Translations under genes and position numbers: made by a program | Notes under the pieces: generated by a model | What the model was told of the DNA's origin: nothing | What the model saw: only the letters and a program-made list of their open reading frames with translations | Databases searched by the model: none | Assembly: GCF_000423945.1 (NCBI RefSeq) | Contig: NZ_AUIY01000029.1 | Location: forward strand, 1 to 47,814 | Origin: Butyrivibrio sp. XPD2002 | GTDB lineage: Bacteria; Bacillota; Clostridia; Lachnospirales; Lachnospiraceae | Reading direction: 5' to 3' | DNA length: 47,814 bases | Shown: piece by piece, positions 1 through 7,817 of the stretch | How the letters are laid out: each line of letters starts with the position of its first letter | Numbering within the stretch: the stretch's first letter is position 1

Positions 1-1
1 T

Positions 2-211
2 GTAGCTAAATGCATCGATAATGGTCCGATGGAAGGATTTTGGGGAATACTTAAACGCGAACGGTATTATGGGAACCGATTCACTGACAGAGACACTCTT
101 GTGAAAATGATAGAGGACTACATAGAATACTACAATACTAGGCGATTACAGAGAAAACTTGGGATTTTAACACCATTCGAGAAGTACGAGCAGTATCTGG
201 CGGTAGCATAA
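2..211 (+). CDS. IS3-family transposase (OrfB), C-terminal end only
   Basis: This is the 3' end of a DDE transposase whose start lies outside the window. The frame is open from base 2 and reads VAKCIDNGPMEGFWGILKRE, the end of the integrase core. The Glu in PMEGFW is the expected third catalytic acid of the D-D-E triad. The C-terminal stretch YIEYYNTRRLQRKLG followed by TPFEKYEQYL is typical of IS3/IS150-group OrfB. A hairpin and a probable terminal repeat follow directly, so the right end of the element looks intact. Whether the rest is intact cannot be seen. Family assignment is secure; subgroup is inferred. Confidence 0.88.
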   Translation, partial: VAKCIDNGPMEGFWGILKRERYYGNRFTDRDTLVKMIEDYIEYYNTRRLQRKLGILTPFEKYEQYLAVA

Positions 212-214
212 AAA

Positions 215-258
215 CTGCCACCAGATCAACAATCTGATGGCAGAAAATTTTGTTTTTT
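215..258 (+). terminator. Hairpin terminator after the transposase
   Basis: The arms CTGCCACCAGAT and ATCTGATGGCAG (one mismatched position) flank a short CAA loop and are followed by TTTTGTTTTTT. It lies a few bases after the transposase stop codon and inside the element, so it should end transposase transcription before the oppositely oriented MFS gene. Confidence 0.75.
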
Positions 259-287
259 CTATTGTCTACTTGACGGGTAGCAGTTCA
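254..287 (+). mobile_element. Probable right terminal inverted repeat of the IS3-family element
   Basis: The sequence from the T-run to GGGTAGCAGTTCA reads, on the other strand, TGAACTGCTACCCGTCAAGT. It starts with TG, as IS3-family ends do, and resembles IS150-group termini as I remember them. The boundary at 287 is inferred from the CA-3' end. The left end is outside the window, so neither a target duplication nor a matching left repeat could be checked. The insertion sits just downstream of the MFS stop codon and disrupts no gene visible here. Confidence 0.55.
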
Positions 288-308
288 CTTAGTGCGACAG
301 CCCCTTTT

Positions 309-1640
309 TTAATCATCTACATCAAAATTCTCAAGTATACTCTTCTTCTTACGTGGCTTGGTATCGCCATGCTTTACCATAATCATTGTTATGAATGACA
401 GCGTTGAAAATACTACAGCGTATGGAAACAGGGTTCTGTAGGAAACGTGTTCCAGGAGGAATCCCGAAAAGATCGGTGTAAATACCTGGGCTGCCATTGA
501 AAATGTATAGTAAAGTCCAGTGTATTTTCCAAGAACTGAGCTTCGTCCCATCTCAACAACCATGGGGTATGAATTAACATTTATCGCTGCCCAGCCTACA
601 CCGATAATTGCAAAGTAGAAATTCATTACCGGGCTGAAGCTCTGCATAAATGAAGCTGCCAGATAACACATAATCATCAGTGCAATACCGCTCAGAATCG
701 TGAGCTTACGACCAATCTTTGCAGAAACCACACCTATTGGAAGATATGACAGAACCGCAGCAACTGTAGCGACCATAAGACAATCCGCATAGGCTCCGTT
801 GTGAAGATCCCACACCTCTGTAACATACCTTGAAAAAGCGGTTGTAACTGCGTTATAGGCTGTGAACCAAAGGAATACAGACATCAGCAGAAACGACATA
901 CTCTTTCTGACATCCTTTGTAAGAACCTCCTTAACTGAGCCATCAGATGCATTAACATCAGCCTCTGCCAGTTCCTTACTGATAAGGCCACCCTCTCCGT
1001 CAAAATCCTCTACGCCTTCACGTACCTGCTTTATCAGCTTATTCTCCGGAATAGCTATAAAAAGGATCAAAACGGTCAGAACCATAAAAATAACAAGTGA
1101 TAGCATCAGAGGAATGTAATTCGTATCTGCTTCGTTCTCCGCTGATTTCAGAAGAAGCTTTATCATTACCAGCGTATAAACAGCGCCCAGGGTTCCCATA
1201 AGGTTTATTATGGCGTTGGCCTTACTTCTGTGTACTGCCGGAGTAAGCTCAGGCATAAGCGCTACCGCAGGAGATCTGTAGGTTCCCATTGAAACAAGAA
1301 GAAAAAGCAAAATGGCAATAAAAAGCGCCAGATTACTGCTTACATGCGCTACATATATTAATGTGAATAAAAGCACAGAGGATAAAGCAGTTCCCGCAAG
1401 AATAAAGGGCATCCTCTTACCTATTCTGGTCTCCGCTTTGTCTGAAAGCGCTCCAAAAAGAGGAAGCATGAACAGAGCAAGCACATTATCAAGCGCCATG
1501 ATAACGCCTGTATAGGTCTCTCCCAAACCATAATGATAGGTCAAAATCTTGGGAATCTCATTGTCATAGAACTGCCAGAAAGAACAGATTGACATGAATG
1601 CCAATCCGATAAGAATCGTTCTCTTATAGTTAAGCTTCAT
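309..1640 (-). CDS. MFS sugar transporter (SLC45/sucrose-porter-like)
   Basis: Encodes a 443-residue membrane protein with about 12 hydrophobic segments. The cytoplasmic loop between helices 2 and 3 reads GALSDKAETRIGKRMPFIL, the major-facilitator G-x-L-S-D signature followed by R-x-G-[KR]-R-x-P-[FI], as in SLC45/sucrose-type porters. A second loop, PIGVVSAKIGRKLTILSG, is the matching motif in the C-terminal half. The start at 1640 (MKLNYKRT) is preferred over an in-frame ATG at 1661 because GGGGTGA lies seven bases before it. A LacI-family regulator gene lies directly upstream, which suggests sugar-responsive control. The substrate cannot be read from sequence; import of a di- or oligosaccharide by cation symport is inferred from the family and the regulator. 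Confidence 0.82.
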   Translation of the reverse strand: MKLNYKRTILIGLAFMSICSFWQFYDNEIPKILTYHYGLGETYTGVIMALDNVLALFMLPLFGALSDKAETRIGKRMPFILAGTALSSVLLFTLIYVAHVSSNLALFIAILLFLLVSMGTYRSPAVALMPELTPAVHRSKANAIINLMGTLGAVYTLVMIKLLLKSAENEADTNYIPLMLSLVIFMVLTVLILFIAIPENKLIKQVREGVEDFDGEGGLISKELAEADVNASDGSVKEVLTKDVRKSMSFLLMSVFLWFTAYNAVTTAFSRYVTEVWDLHNGAYADCLMVATVAAVLSYLPIGVVSAKIGRKLTILSGIALMIMCYLAASFMQSFSPVMNFYFAIIGVGWAAINVNSYPMVVEMGRSSVLGKYTGLYYTFSMAAQVFTPIFSGFLLEHVSYRTLFPYAVVFSTLSFITMIMVKHGDTKPRKKKSILENFDVDD

Positions 1641-1679
1641 TATGTCGTCACCCCAATACATTAAACTTTTTTCATATAT

Positions 1680-1712
1680 GATGTGATGCTGTTATCCCCA
1701 TCGCATCACATC
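1680..1712 (-). repeat. Ten-base inverted repeat between lacI-type gene and MFS gene
   Basis: GATGTGATGC and GCATCACATC form a perfect 10-bp inverted repeat with a 13-base loop, overlapping the stop codon of the upstream regulator gene. No T-run follows on the minus strand, so it is not a classic terminator. It could be an operator for the regulator or an intercistronic RNA hairpin that changes transporter expression. Confidence 0.5.
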
Positions 1713-2721
1713 ATTCATTCAGATTCCTAACTGACTGTCTCTCAACTACTCTGATGGGCAGTCTCTCGTCAAAAACAAAGTCCGCTCCGCCTATCATCTT
1801 AAACAGATGGTCTCCAGCTCTCTGGGCCTTAAGTCCAATGTCCTGAGCTATGGAGGTAAGCTTCGGTGTTACAAGCTCGCAGTGATTTAAGTTATCAAAG
1901 CCGATTACTGAAACATCGTTTGGCACCTTCATTCCGCACTGCTTAAGTCCCTCAACCACACCAAAGGCTACAAGGTCAGACATACATGCCACAGCCGTGT
2001 ATCCGCCACCGCCAAAGGCTATGTCCTGCCCCACCTGCATCGCGTTCTTATAATAAGTATCTGAATTAAAGATGTCTTTTGTTGTAAATTTCACTCCGGA
2101 CTCTTTACATGCATCAAAAAAGCCATCGTAGCGCTCTCTTATAACACCCTCATCAGAAATCTCCGGCGTTACAAGAGCTATCTTCCTGTGCCCTTTTCCT
2201 ATGAGATATTTTGCGGAAAGATATCCGCCTCTGTAATCCTCAATTCCGACGTTTACTATCTTTTCCTCAGGTGCATAGGTATCAAGGAAAACCATCGGAA
2301 TATCTATGCTCTCCTTAATCTCATGGACCTCCTCCTTGACTATTCCAAGGAAAATCGCCCCATCGACATTCCATGAAGAAAGGATGGTTACTATCTCATT
2401 CGGATCCCCCACGCATCTAAGAAGCATGTAATAATCCCTGCTCCTTATAACCTGCTCAAGAGAAGCAATAATATTGGCATTGTAGGGGTTATCAAAAAAG
2501 GTATCATCCCTTCCCATATAAGGAACCACGACTCCTATGAGCCTGCTCTCCTTTTTCACAAGGGACCTTGCCATGACGTTAGGCTTATAGCCGGTTTCCT
2601 TTATGATGTCTTCTATTCGCTTTCTGGTCTCGGCTGACACCTTGCCAAAGTTGCCATTCATTACGTTGGACACAGTTGCGGTGCTGACACCTGCACGCTG
2701 CGCAATTGTTTTTATGTTCAT
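1711..2721 (-). CDS. LacI-family transcriptional regulator
   Basis: A 336-residue protein of the usual family length. The N-terminus MNIKTIAQRAGVSTATVSNV is a canonical LacI helix-turn-helix, followed by a hinge region (GYKPNVMARSLVKK) and a periplasmic-binding-protein-like effector domain to the end. It lies between a PHP phosphoesterase gene (48 bp upstream) and a sugar transporter gene (70 bp downstream), all on the minus strand, so the three may be co-transcribed. By family precedent it represses the transporter until a sugar binds. The effector is unknown. The ribosome site (GGAG) is about 12 bases from the start, a rather wide spacing. Confidence 0.92.
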   Translation of the reverse strand: MNIKTIAQRAGVSTATVSNVMNGNFGKVSAETRKRIEDIIKETGYKPNVMARSLVKKESRLIGVVVPYMGRDDTFFDNPYNANIIASLEQVIRSRDYYMLLRCVGDPNEIVTILSSWNVDGAIFLGIVKEEVHEIKESIDIPMVFLDTYAPEEKIVNVGIEDYRGGYLSAKYLIGKGHRKIALVTPEISDEGVIRERYDGFFDACKESGVKFTTKDIFNSDTYYKNAMQVGQDIAFGGGGYTAVACMSDLVAFGVVEGLKQCGMKVPNDVSVIGFDNLNHCELVTPKLTSIAQDIGLKAQRAGDHLFKMIGGADFVFDERLPIRVVERQSVRNLNE

Positions 2722-2769
2722 GTATTAAATTACTCCGGGTATATTATCATTCCAATGAATGACTTATTT

Positions 2770-3621
2770 TCATGCTTTGCCGGCATATTCCTTAATTCGT
2801 TCAAGTACCTCATAAGGAATAACCATTCTGCCTGTGCCCACAGCCAGATCTATGTGAGGCTTGTTAGCTCCATGGAAATCAGATCCGCCACTTATAAGAA
2901 GGTCATACTTCGAAGCAAGCGCCTTTATATCGCGCTCATCCTGAGCTGTGTAGGTTCCGTAAAGAGCCTCTATCGCAACAAGTCCTGCTTCCTTCATATC
3001 CCTTACAAGCTCATCCAGTGCATCCTTACCAAGTCCATATATTACAGGATGGGCAAGTACCGGAACACCATGAGCTGACAGTATCTGCTCAACAGCCATC
3101 TGGGGAGTTATCTTCTCTCTGGGTACGTAGCAGGGGCAGTGATCTCCCACATATCTCTCAAAGGCTTCCTTTACGCTTGTAACATAGCCCTTGGCATAAA
3201 GGAATTTTGCAAAGTGAGCTCTGGTGATAACTGCACCGGGATTCATCTCAACCAGCTCCTCAAAGGTAACCGGCATGCCTGCTTCCGTAAGCTTCTCACA
3301 CATCTTACGATTCCTGTTAACTCTGGAATCTATAAAGCCCTTAAGGCTGGCCTGATATGTCTTATCCTTATAATCAATGTAAAGACCTACAACATGTACA
3401 TCCTTACCGTTTCGTACTGTTGAATACTCAATGCCGGGAACAATCTCAAGGTCAGGGTACATCTCCCCTCTCTCCATGGCCTCTGACAGGCCCCACACTG
3501 TATCGTGATCAGTCAGTGCAATGGCTGAGAGCCCCTTTTCGGCAGCATAGTCCACAAGCTCTGTGGGTGAATATGTTCCGTCAGATGCGGTTGAATGTGT
3601 ATGCAAATCACAAATTTTCAT
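2770..3621 (-). CDS. PHP-domain phosphoesterase (YciV/RNase AM-like)
   Basis: A 283-residue metal-dependent phosphoesterase. The N-terminal metal site is DLHTHSTASDG (residues 5-15), with ALTDHDT, HVVGLYID, ITRAHFA, LAHPVIYG and a C-terminal GGSDFHG completing the polymerase-and-histidinol-phosphatase metal centre. Relatives such as E. coli YciV (RNase AM) hydrolyse 3',5'-nucleoside bisphosphates and short RNA 5' ends. That activity is inferred here. A start at 3666 is possible by frame but lies almost on the -10 box of the promoter at 3672-3700, so 3621 is the likely start, giving a leader of about 45 bases. Confidence 0.85.
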   Translation of the reverse strand: MKICDLHTHSTASDGTYSPTELVDYAAEKGLSAIALTDHDTVWGLSEAMERGEMYPDLEIVPGIEYSTVRNGKDVHVVGLYIDYKDKTYQASLKGFIDSRVNRNRKMCEKLTEAGMPVTFEELVEMNPGAVITRAHFAKFLYAKGYVTSVKEAFERYVGDHCPCYVPREKITPQMAVEQILSAHGVPVLAHPVIYGLGKDALDELVRDMKEAGLVAIEALYGTYTAQDERDIKALASKYDLLISGGSDFHGANKPHIDLAVGTGRMVIPYEVLERIKEYAGKA

Positions 3622-3671
3622 AGGCTGTTCTCTTTTCGAATTATTTTCAAAATATAACAATTTCATCTTCC

Positions 3672-3700
3672 ATTATACCTAAGGAAAAAGAGGTATTCAA
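3672..3700 (-). promoter_or_regulatory. Promoter for the PHP gene
   Basis: On the minus strand TTGAAT (3700-3695), a 17-base spacer and TATAAT (3677-3672) form a near-consensus housekeeping promoter. Transcription would start near 3665, inside the longest possible reading frame, and this decides the start codon in favour of 3621. It is divergent from the promoter at 3721-3749. Confidence 0.75.
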
Positions 3701-3720
3701 TCATGGCTATCCCCAGTAAT

Positions 3721-3749
3721 TTGAATATATTCTCAAAATATGTTACTAT
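3721..3749 (+). promoter_or_regulatory. Promoter for the NifX-FKBP fusion gene
   Basis: TTGAAT (3721-3726), a 17-base spacer and TACTAT (3744-3749), about 27 bases before the ribosome site AAAGGAAT and the start codon at 3783. Confidence 0.68.
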
Positions 3750-3782
3750 CTTGTAATTGTATGCATAGAAAGGAATTATATT

Positions 3783-4685
3783 ATGAAAATTGCAGTTACT
3801 TATAATAATGGTGAAGTTTTCCAGCACTTTGGACATTCAGAACAGTTTAAGATATATGAAGTAACCGATGGAAAAGTTGTTTCTTCAGAGGTTGTAGATT
3901 CTAACGGACAGGGCCACGGCGCTCTTGCAGGTGTTCTTGCAGGCGAAGAGGTAGACGTTCTCATCTGCGGCGGTATCGGCGGTGGCGCTATGACAGCTCT
4001 TACTGACAACGGTATCGAAGTATGTGCAGGCGCTTCAGGCAGCACTGATGAAGCTGTTGAAGCATACCTTAAGGGCGAGCTCGAGAGCACAGGCGTTAAC
4101 TGTGATCACCACGGTGAAGGACATACATGTGGAGACCATAGCGATGGACATTCCTGTGGCGGTCATGACGACGCTGAGGAAGGCTGCGGGGGCTGTGGTG
4201 ATAATGAAGGTGGCTGCGCAGGATGCTCAGGCTGCCATTCTTCAGCACCTGCTATTGAGGGTAAAAATGTTGGCAAGATATGCCGCGCACACTATGTTGG
4301 AACCTTTGATGACGGAACACAGTTCGATTCTTCCTATGACAGAGGCGAGCCTCTTGAATTCATCTGCGGTGCAGGCATGATGATCCACGGATTCGATGCT
4401 GCTGTTGCAAATATGGATGAGGGCGAGACTCTTGAGATTCACCTTGAGCCCTCAGAAGCTTATGGTGAGAGAGACCCTGAGGCTATTTTCACAACTGAAA
4501 TTTCAGAGCTTCCCGGTTCTGAGGATCTTACAGTTGGTCAGCAGGTATATCTTCAGGATATGTATGGCAGACCCTTCCCTGTACTTGTTACAGACAAGAC
4601 AGACAGCACAATAACACTTGATGCTAATCACGAGATGGCAGGAAAAGCTCTCAACTTTAAGATCGATTTAGTAGCTATCAAATAA
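3783..4685 (+). CDS. Fusion: NifX/NifB-C-like domain, Cys/His-rich linker, SlyD-like FKBP isomerase
   Basis: A 300-residue cytosolic protein in three parts. Residues 1-105 look like the NifX/dinitrogenase iron-molybdenum-cofactor-binding fold (MKIAVTYNNG, FGHSEQFKIYEV, LICGGIGGGAM). Residues 106-155 are a metal-ligand-rich linker with eight Cys, including CGGCG and CAGCSGC, and at least seven His. Residues 156-300 are an FKBP-type peptidyl-prolyl isomerase of the SlyD type: YVGTFDDGTQFDSSYDRGEP, then GMMIHGFDAAV, then an insert-in-flap segment at about 232-283 and the return strand. SlyD normally carries its His/Cys tail at the C-terminus; here a similar segment lies before the isomerase. Metal binding and a chaperone role in metal-cluster handling are inferred. 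No nitrogenase or hydrogenase genes are nearby. A HAD phosphatase gene follows after 62 bp. Confidence 0.8.
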   Translation: MKIAVTYNNGEVFQHFGHSEQFKIYEVTDGKVVSSEVVDSNGQGHGALAGVLAGEEVDVLICGGIGGGAMTALTDNGIEVCAGASGSTDEAVEAYLKGELESTGVNCDHHGEGHTCGDHSDGHSCGGHDDAEEGCGGCGDNEGGCAGCSGCHSSAPAIEGKNVGKICRAHYVGTFDDGTQFDSSYDRGEPLEFICGAGMMIHGFDAAVANMDEGETLEIHLEPSEAYGERDPEAIFTTEISELPGSEDLTVGQQVYLQDMYGRPFPVLVTDKTDSTITLDANHEMAGKALNFKIDLVAIK

Positions 4686-4747
4686 GATATCTTCTGCCTT
4701 CGATTAAAAGCTTTTGTTATTTACGTACTCTTAGAAATGGAACTGAT

Positions 4748-5554
4748 ATGAGTAAGATTTTTTTCACAGACCTGGATGGTACATTACTTACAAAAGAAAA
4801 AAAAGTAACACCTGCTACCATGGATGCCCTTAAGAAATTCACAGATGCAGGTAATCACTTCGCAATAAGTACAGGACGTGCTCTTGACAGTGCAAAGGCC
4901 GTACAGATAGAGAACGATCTCTTCTTCCCCGGTAGTTATCTTATAGCCTTTAACGGGTCTGAGATATACGACTGTGATGCTAAAAAGGATGTGTACAGGA
5001 CCGGGGTCCCCTTTGATCTGGTCCCTCAGATATTTGCTCTTGCAGAGGAATATGGAGTCCACTGTCACACCTATAACGATGATAATCTTATAAGCCCTGC
5101 AGATGATGAGGAGCTCTCTTACTACAGACGAGTTATAAAAACTCCTTATATCGTAACGGATGATATATGTTCAGAGCTTCCTGATGTCCCCTGCAAGATT
5201 ATCGGTATCGAGCTTCATGATAAAGAGAAAATCGACCGTTTTAAGGATGCAGTTGATATTTTAGGAAAAGGAAAAATCACCACTCTCTATTCCAATCCCT
5301 TCTATCTTGAGATATTTAACTCAGAGGCTGGAAAAGGAAGTGCTGTAACAAGACTTGCCGACCACCTTGGCATACCTCATAAAAACACTATTGCGGCGGG
5401 TGATGAGGAAAATGACATCTCCATGATAAAGGCTGCAGGCCTTGGCGTTGCCATGATAAACGGGGTGCCGATGGTAAAGGAAGCAGCTGATATTATTACA
5501 GAAGCCGATAATGATAACGATGGTTTGGTTTCAATACTTTTAAATAATATATAA
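4748..5554 (+). CDS. Cof-type HAD-IIB hydrolase (sugar or nucleotide phosphatase)
   Basis: A 268-residue haloacid-dehalogenase phosphatase of normal length. Motif I is TDLDGTLL (catalytic Asp 8 and 10), motif II is AISTGRAL, and motifs III/IV are GKGSAVTRLADHLG and GDEENDISMI. The class IIB cap lies between, as in the Cof/YidA family. These enzymes dephosphorylate small phosphorylated metabolites with broad specificity, and the substrate cannot be told from sequence. It lies 62 bp after the NifX-FKBP gene on the same strand and ends at a strong terminator, so it may share that transcript. The ribosome site is weak (GGA eight bases upstream). Confidence 0.88.
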   Translation: MSKIFFTDLDGTLLTKEKKVTPATMDALKKFTDAGNHFAISTGRALDSAKAVQIENDLFFPGSYLIAFNGSEIYDCDAKKDVYRTGVPFDLVPQIFALAEEYGVHCHTYNDDNLISPADDEELSYYRRVIKTPYIVTDDICSELPDVPCKIIGIELHDKEKIDRFKDAVDILGKGKITTLYSNPFYLEIFNSEAGKGSAVTRLADHLGIPHKNTIAAGDEENDISMIKAAGLGVAMINGVPMVKEAADIITEADNDNDGLVSILLNNI

Positions 5555-5570
5555 CATTCATTATCATAAT

Positions 5571-5600
5571 AAGAGCGAGCCGTTTGGCTCGCTCTTTTGC
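5571..5600. terminator. Bidirectional terminator between convergent genes
   Basis: AAGAGCGAGCC and GGCTCGCTCTT form a perfect 11-bp stem with a GTTT loop. T-rich sequence follows on the plus strand and A/T-rich sequence on the other side. It serves the phosphatase gene ending at 5554 and the secreted-protein gene ending at 5602 from the opposite direction. Confidence 0.9.
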
Positions 5601-5601
5601 T

Positions 5602-6315
5602 TTAATTAACTTTATAAAAAGCACTCAGCTTATTGTTCTTTTTACTGTACATGTTTGTCCTGGTAAACTTCCTTGTGCCCTCTTCAAATTCTGTACGTGT
5701 ATATTTATCAGGCTTCTTCACTCCGGCAATTCCAATATAGAGATTCTTTCTGTCCTTGGGATAAGCGACTGCAAAGGTGTAAATAAGATCCTTATATCCT
5801 TCTATCTCATAGCCCGCAGCCTTCTGCTCATACAAGCCATCATACTCCATGGTGACATAGGAATAAACACCATCTATCTGGTCCTCACCACTTGATAAAA
5901 CAGAGAGATTCATTCCCGTATTGCCATCCATTATGACACCGAAATAGCTGGCGGATATGTTATTACCCATGCCGGCTTTATTAGCAGCCTTTATTGCCTT
6001 CTTTACATTCTTAGCGTTTAGCTTAGGAGTTGATATCCTGATCTTTATTAAGGCCACTTCGTACCCTTCCACTCCGGAAGAACCTTCCTTTTGTACGGCG
6101 ATAACCTTAACCTTGCTGTCGCGAAGTCCCAGACCATAGCAATAGCTCTGGACATTTACGGACTTGTGCTCTCTAAGGTTCGTGCGAAGGTTATTCTTTT
6201 TCATGTAGCTGCCGGAGTCCTTCGCAAGAGCCCCCATTGAAGGCCCTGTAACAACGAAAACAAATGCCAGTAATACTGCCAGTACCGCTCTAAAAAACCT
6301 TCTATTTTCGCTCAT
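5602..6315 (-). CDS. Secreted protein of unknown function
   Basis: A 237-residue protein starting with a clear signal peptide: a basic start MSENRRFF, a hydrophobic core AVLAVLLAFVFVV, and a likely cut after GALA near residue 31. The mature part is rich in Lys and Tyr, has no Cys-based lipobox and no second membrane segment, and carries no motif I recognise. It is monocistronic by position: a good ribosome site (GAGGGGAG) precedes the start and the shared terminator at 5571 follows the stop. An extracytoplasmic location is well supported. The function is unknown and no neighbour gives a hint. Confidence 0.7.
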   Translation of the reverse strand: MSENRRFFRAVLAVLLAFVFVVTGPSMGALAKDSGSYMKKNNLRTNLREHKSVNVQSYCYGLGLRDSKVKVIAVQKEGSSGVEGYEVALIKIRISTPKLNAKNVKKAIKAANKAGMGNNISASYFGVIMDGNTGMNLSVLSSGEDQIDGVYSYVTMEYDGLYEQKAAGYEIEGYKDLIYTFAVAYPKDRKNLYIGIAGVKKPDKYTRTEFEEGTRKFTRTNMYSKKNNKLSAFYKVN

Positions 6316-6444
6316 ATTTTTCTCCCCTCATAAGAAAACTTTTTTGCGTTATAGATTAATTGTAAAAACGGTTTGTTACTGAAACAATGTATATTCCCTA
6401 AAGTATTTATTAACTTTTGCTAACGTCAGATTCTTCCGGACACC

Positions 6445-6477
6445 CAAAAAGGGACATGCATTTTCATGCATATCCCT
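6445..6477 (-). terminator. Terminator of the polyphosphate operon
   Basis: On the minus strand AGGGATATGCA and TGCATGTCCCT form a stem with one mismatched pair around a GAAAAT-like loop, followed by TTTTT. It lies 17 bases after the last gene (stop at 6494) and marks the end of the operon that starts near 13200. Nothing else was recognised in 6316-6444 apart from the upstream region of the secreted-protein gene. Confidence 0.82.
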
Positions 6478-6493
6478 AAAATTCCATAAAGCA

Positions 6494-6907
6494 TTAGTCA
6501 TCCGGAGACCAGCTCGCCTGGACATCCTCGATGACTACATTCTCATCCACCTTAACCACTATCTGGTACTCATCCTCGTAGACAATCTCTCCGGGGAAGT
6601 TCGTGTAAACCACATAGTAAGGGTGCTTGTAGCGCTCCAACAGCCATAACAATGGATTGATCATCTTCATCATCATCTCTGAATTATCAGTCTTGAAATA
6701 GCAGATGACCTTCTCCTGCCTCTTACACTGTGGAGGCCATGGTAACTCTTCAGCAAACCAGGAATCAATCTCCTTGAAAAGATCGACATCCTCATCTTCC
6801 ATCACACCATTTGAAACCATCTGGTTAAGCATGCTGAAGATTCCTTTGCCTGTTCTGGTATTAGCAGCCAGCTCTTTTCCCTGAATTCTACAGTATTTAT
6901 ATTTCAT
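6494..6907 (-). CDS. Small protein of unknown function, last gene of the polyphosphate operon
   Basis: A 137-residue cytosolic-looking protein, acidic towards its end, with alternating charged and aromatic stretches (LPWPPQCKRQEKVICYF, WLLERYKHPYYVVYTNFPGE). The start ATG at 6907 is chosen because AGG(TGA) lies five bases upstream; an in-frame GTG at 6913 overlaps that ribosome site. It follows the 84-residue gene by 22 bp and precedes the operon terminator. I do not recognise the family. Position suggests a role alongside Maf and PPK1, but that is only guilt by association. Confidence 0.6.
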   Translation of the reverse strand: MKYKYCRIQGKELAANTRTGKGIFSMLNQMVSNGVMEDEDVDLFKEIDSWFAEELPWPPQCKRQEKVICYFKTDNSEMMMKMINPLLWLLERYKHPYYVVYTNFPGEIVYEDEYQIVVKVDENVVIEDVQASWSPDD

Positions 6908-6929
6908 ACTCACCTGGCATTATAAGGAT

Positions 6930-7184
6930 TCAACCTTCAACAATAAGGTACCTTCCATCGCCTACATCGAAGACCTCTGATGCTTCCATAACATCACCAT
7001 CTCCGGGATCAAGTCCGGCTTCTTCAAAATACTCTTCAACTTCTTCAGGCGATTCCACAACTACGGCCATGCAATCTTCAAGGAAAGCCTCTGCCTCCTC
7101 TGGGCTCTCCGCCACGTTTTCGGAAAAAAGCTGTCCCTGATTTTCCAAAAAGCAATTCAGTACGGCATCGTCATACTCGTGCAT
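6930..7184 (-). CDS. Very acidic 84-residue protein of unknown function
   Basis: A small protein with about 30 Asp/Glu residues and few basic ones. It contains the internally similar pieces AESPEEAEAFLEDCMAVVV and ESPEEVEEYFEEAGLD, followed by a C-terminal EVFDVGDGRYLIVEG that looks like a short beta hairpin. It has no signal peptide or membrane segment. It lies 48 bp after maf and 22 bp before the next small gene, on one strand. Similar small proteins are, from memory, common in Lachnospiraceae, sometimes named glyoxalase without support; I would not carry that name over. Confidence 0.62.
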   Translation of the reverse strand: MHEYDDAVLNCFLENQGQLFSENVAESPEEAEAFLEDCMAVVVESPEEVEEYFEEAGLDPGDGDVMEASEVFDVGDGRYLIVEG

Positions 7185-7232
7185 AGAAACTCACTTTCCC
7201 GCATGTGAAAATATTGTTTGCATCACATACGT

Positions 7233-7817
7233 CTAGATAAGATTAAGATTTTTCATTTCCTGATAAAGCCTCGCAACCGGAAGTCCCACAACGCAGTTGT
7301 AGTCACCATCGATTCCCTTTACGTACTTACCAAAGATACCCTGGATGCCGTAGGCCCCCGCTTTGTCGTAGGGCTCGTCGGTATCAAGATAGGCCTCGAT
7401 CTCAGAGTCTGTCATGGGAAATACCCTGACCTCTGTGCACTCGTAAAAAGTAAACTCCTTCGCTTCACCGTTCTCTGAGTAACAAAGAGTTACTCCGGTG
7501 TAGACCTCATGAGTTCCTCCGGCGATGCTCTCGATCATGCGCCTTGCGTCCTGTCGGTCTGTTGGCTTACCTAGGATTTTCTCTTTATATGATACAACGG
7601 TATCTGAGCCAATTACAACGAGGGTATCTTTATTATCTGTAAAAAGTTTATGAAAAATCTCTTTAGCTTTTTGCTGGGAAAGTGATTTCACAACCTCTGA
7701 CGGCACATCGCTTGTAATAACCTCTTCGCCTGTTGCCGGTATTATTTCAAATTCAAATCCAAGACCTCCGAGGAGCTCTTTGCGCCTCGGAGAGCCTGAT
7801 GCTAAAACATATCTCAT
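7233..7817 (-). CDS. maf: Maf-like nucleoside triphosphate pyrophosphatase
   Basis: A 194-residue protein of normal Maf length. The N-terminal substrate loop MRYVLASGSPRRKELL, the catalytic-acid segment IGSDTVV, LGKP, and the C-terminal motif YDKAGAYGIQG are all present. Maf proteins hydrolyse (d)NTPs such as dTTP, UTP or modified nucleotides to the monophosphate and pyrophosphate, and have been linked to house-cleaning and division arrest. The start codon overlaps the ppk1 stop (ATGA-type overlap, 4 bp), so the two are translationally coupled. This ties a pyrophosphate-releasing enzyme to polyphosphate synthesis in this organism. Confidence 0.93.
   Translation of the reverse strand: MRYVLASGSPRRKELLGGLGFEFEIIPATGEEVITSDVPSEVVKSLSQQKAKEIFHKLFTDNKDTLVVIGSDTVVSYKEKILGKPTDRQDARRMIESIAGGTHEVYTGVTLCYSENGEAKEFTFYECTEVRVFPMTDSEIEAYLDTDEPYDKAGAYGIQGIFGKYVKGIDGDYNCVVGLPVARLYQEMKNLNLI

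Noticed and set aside
3622..3666. Longer start of the PHP gene at 3666
   Set aside because: The consensus -10 box at 3677-3672 would place the RNA start at or after this codon, and the PHP domain begins at 3621.
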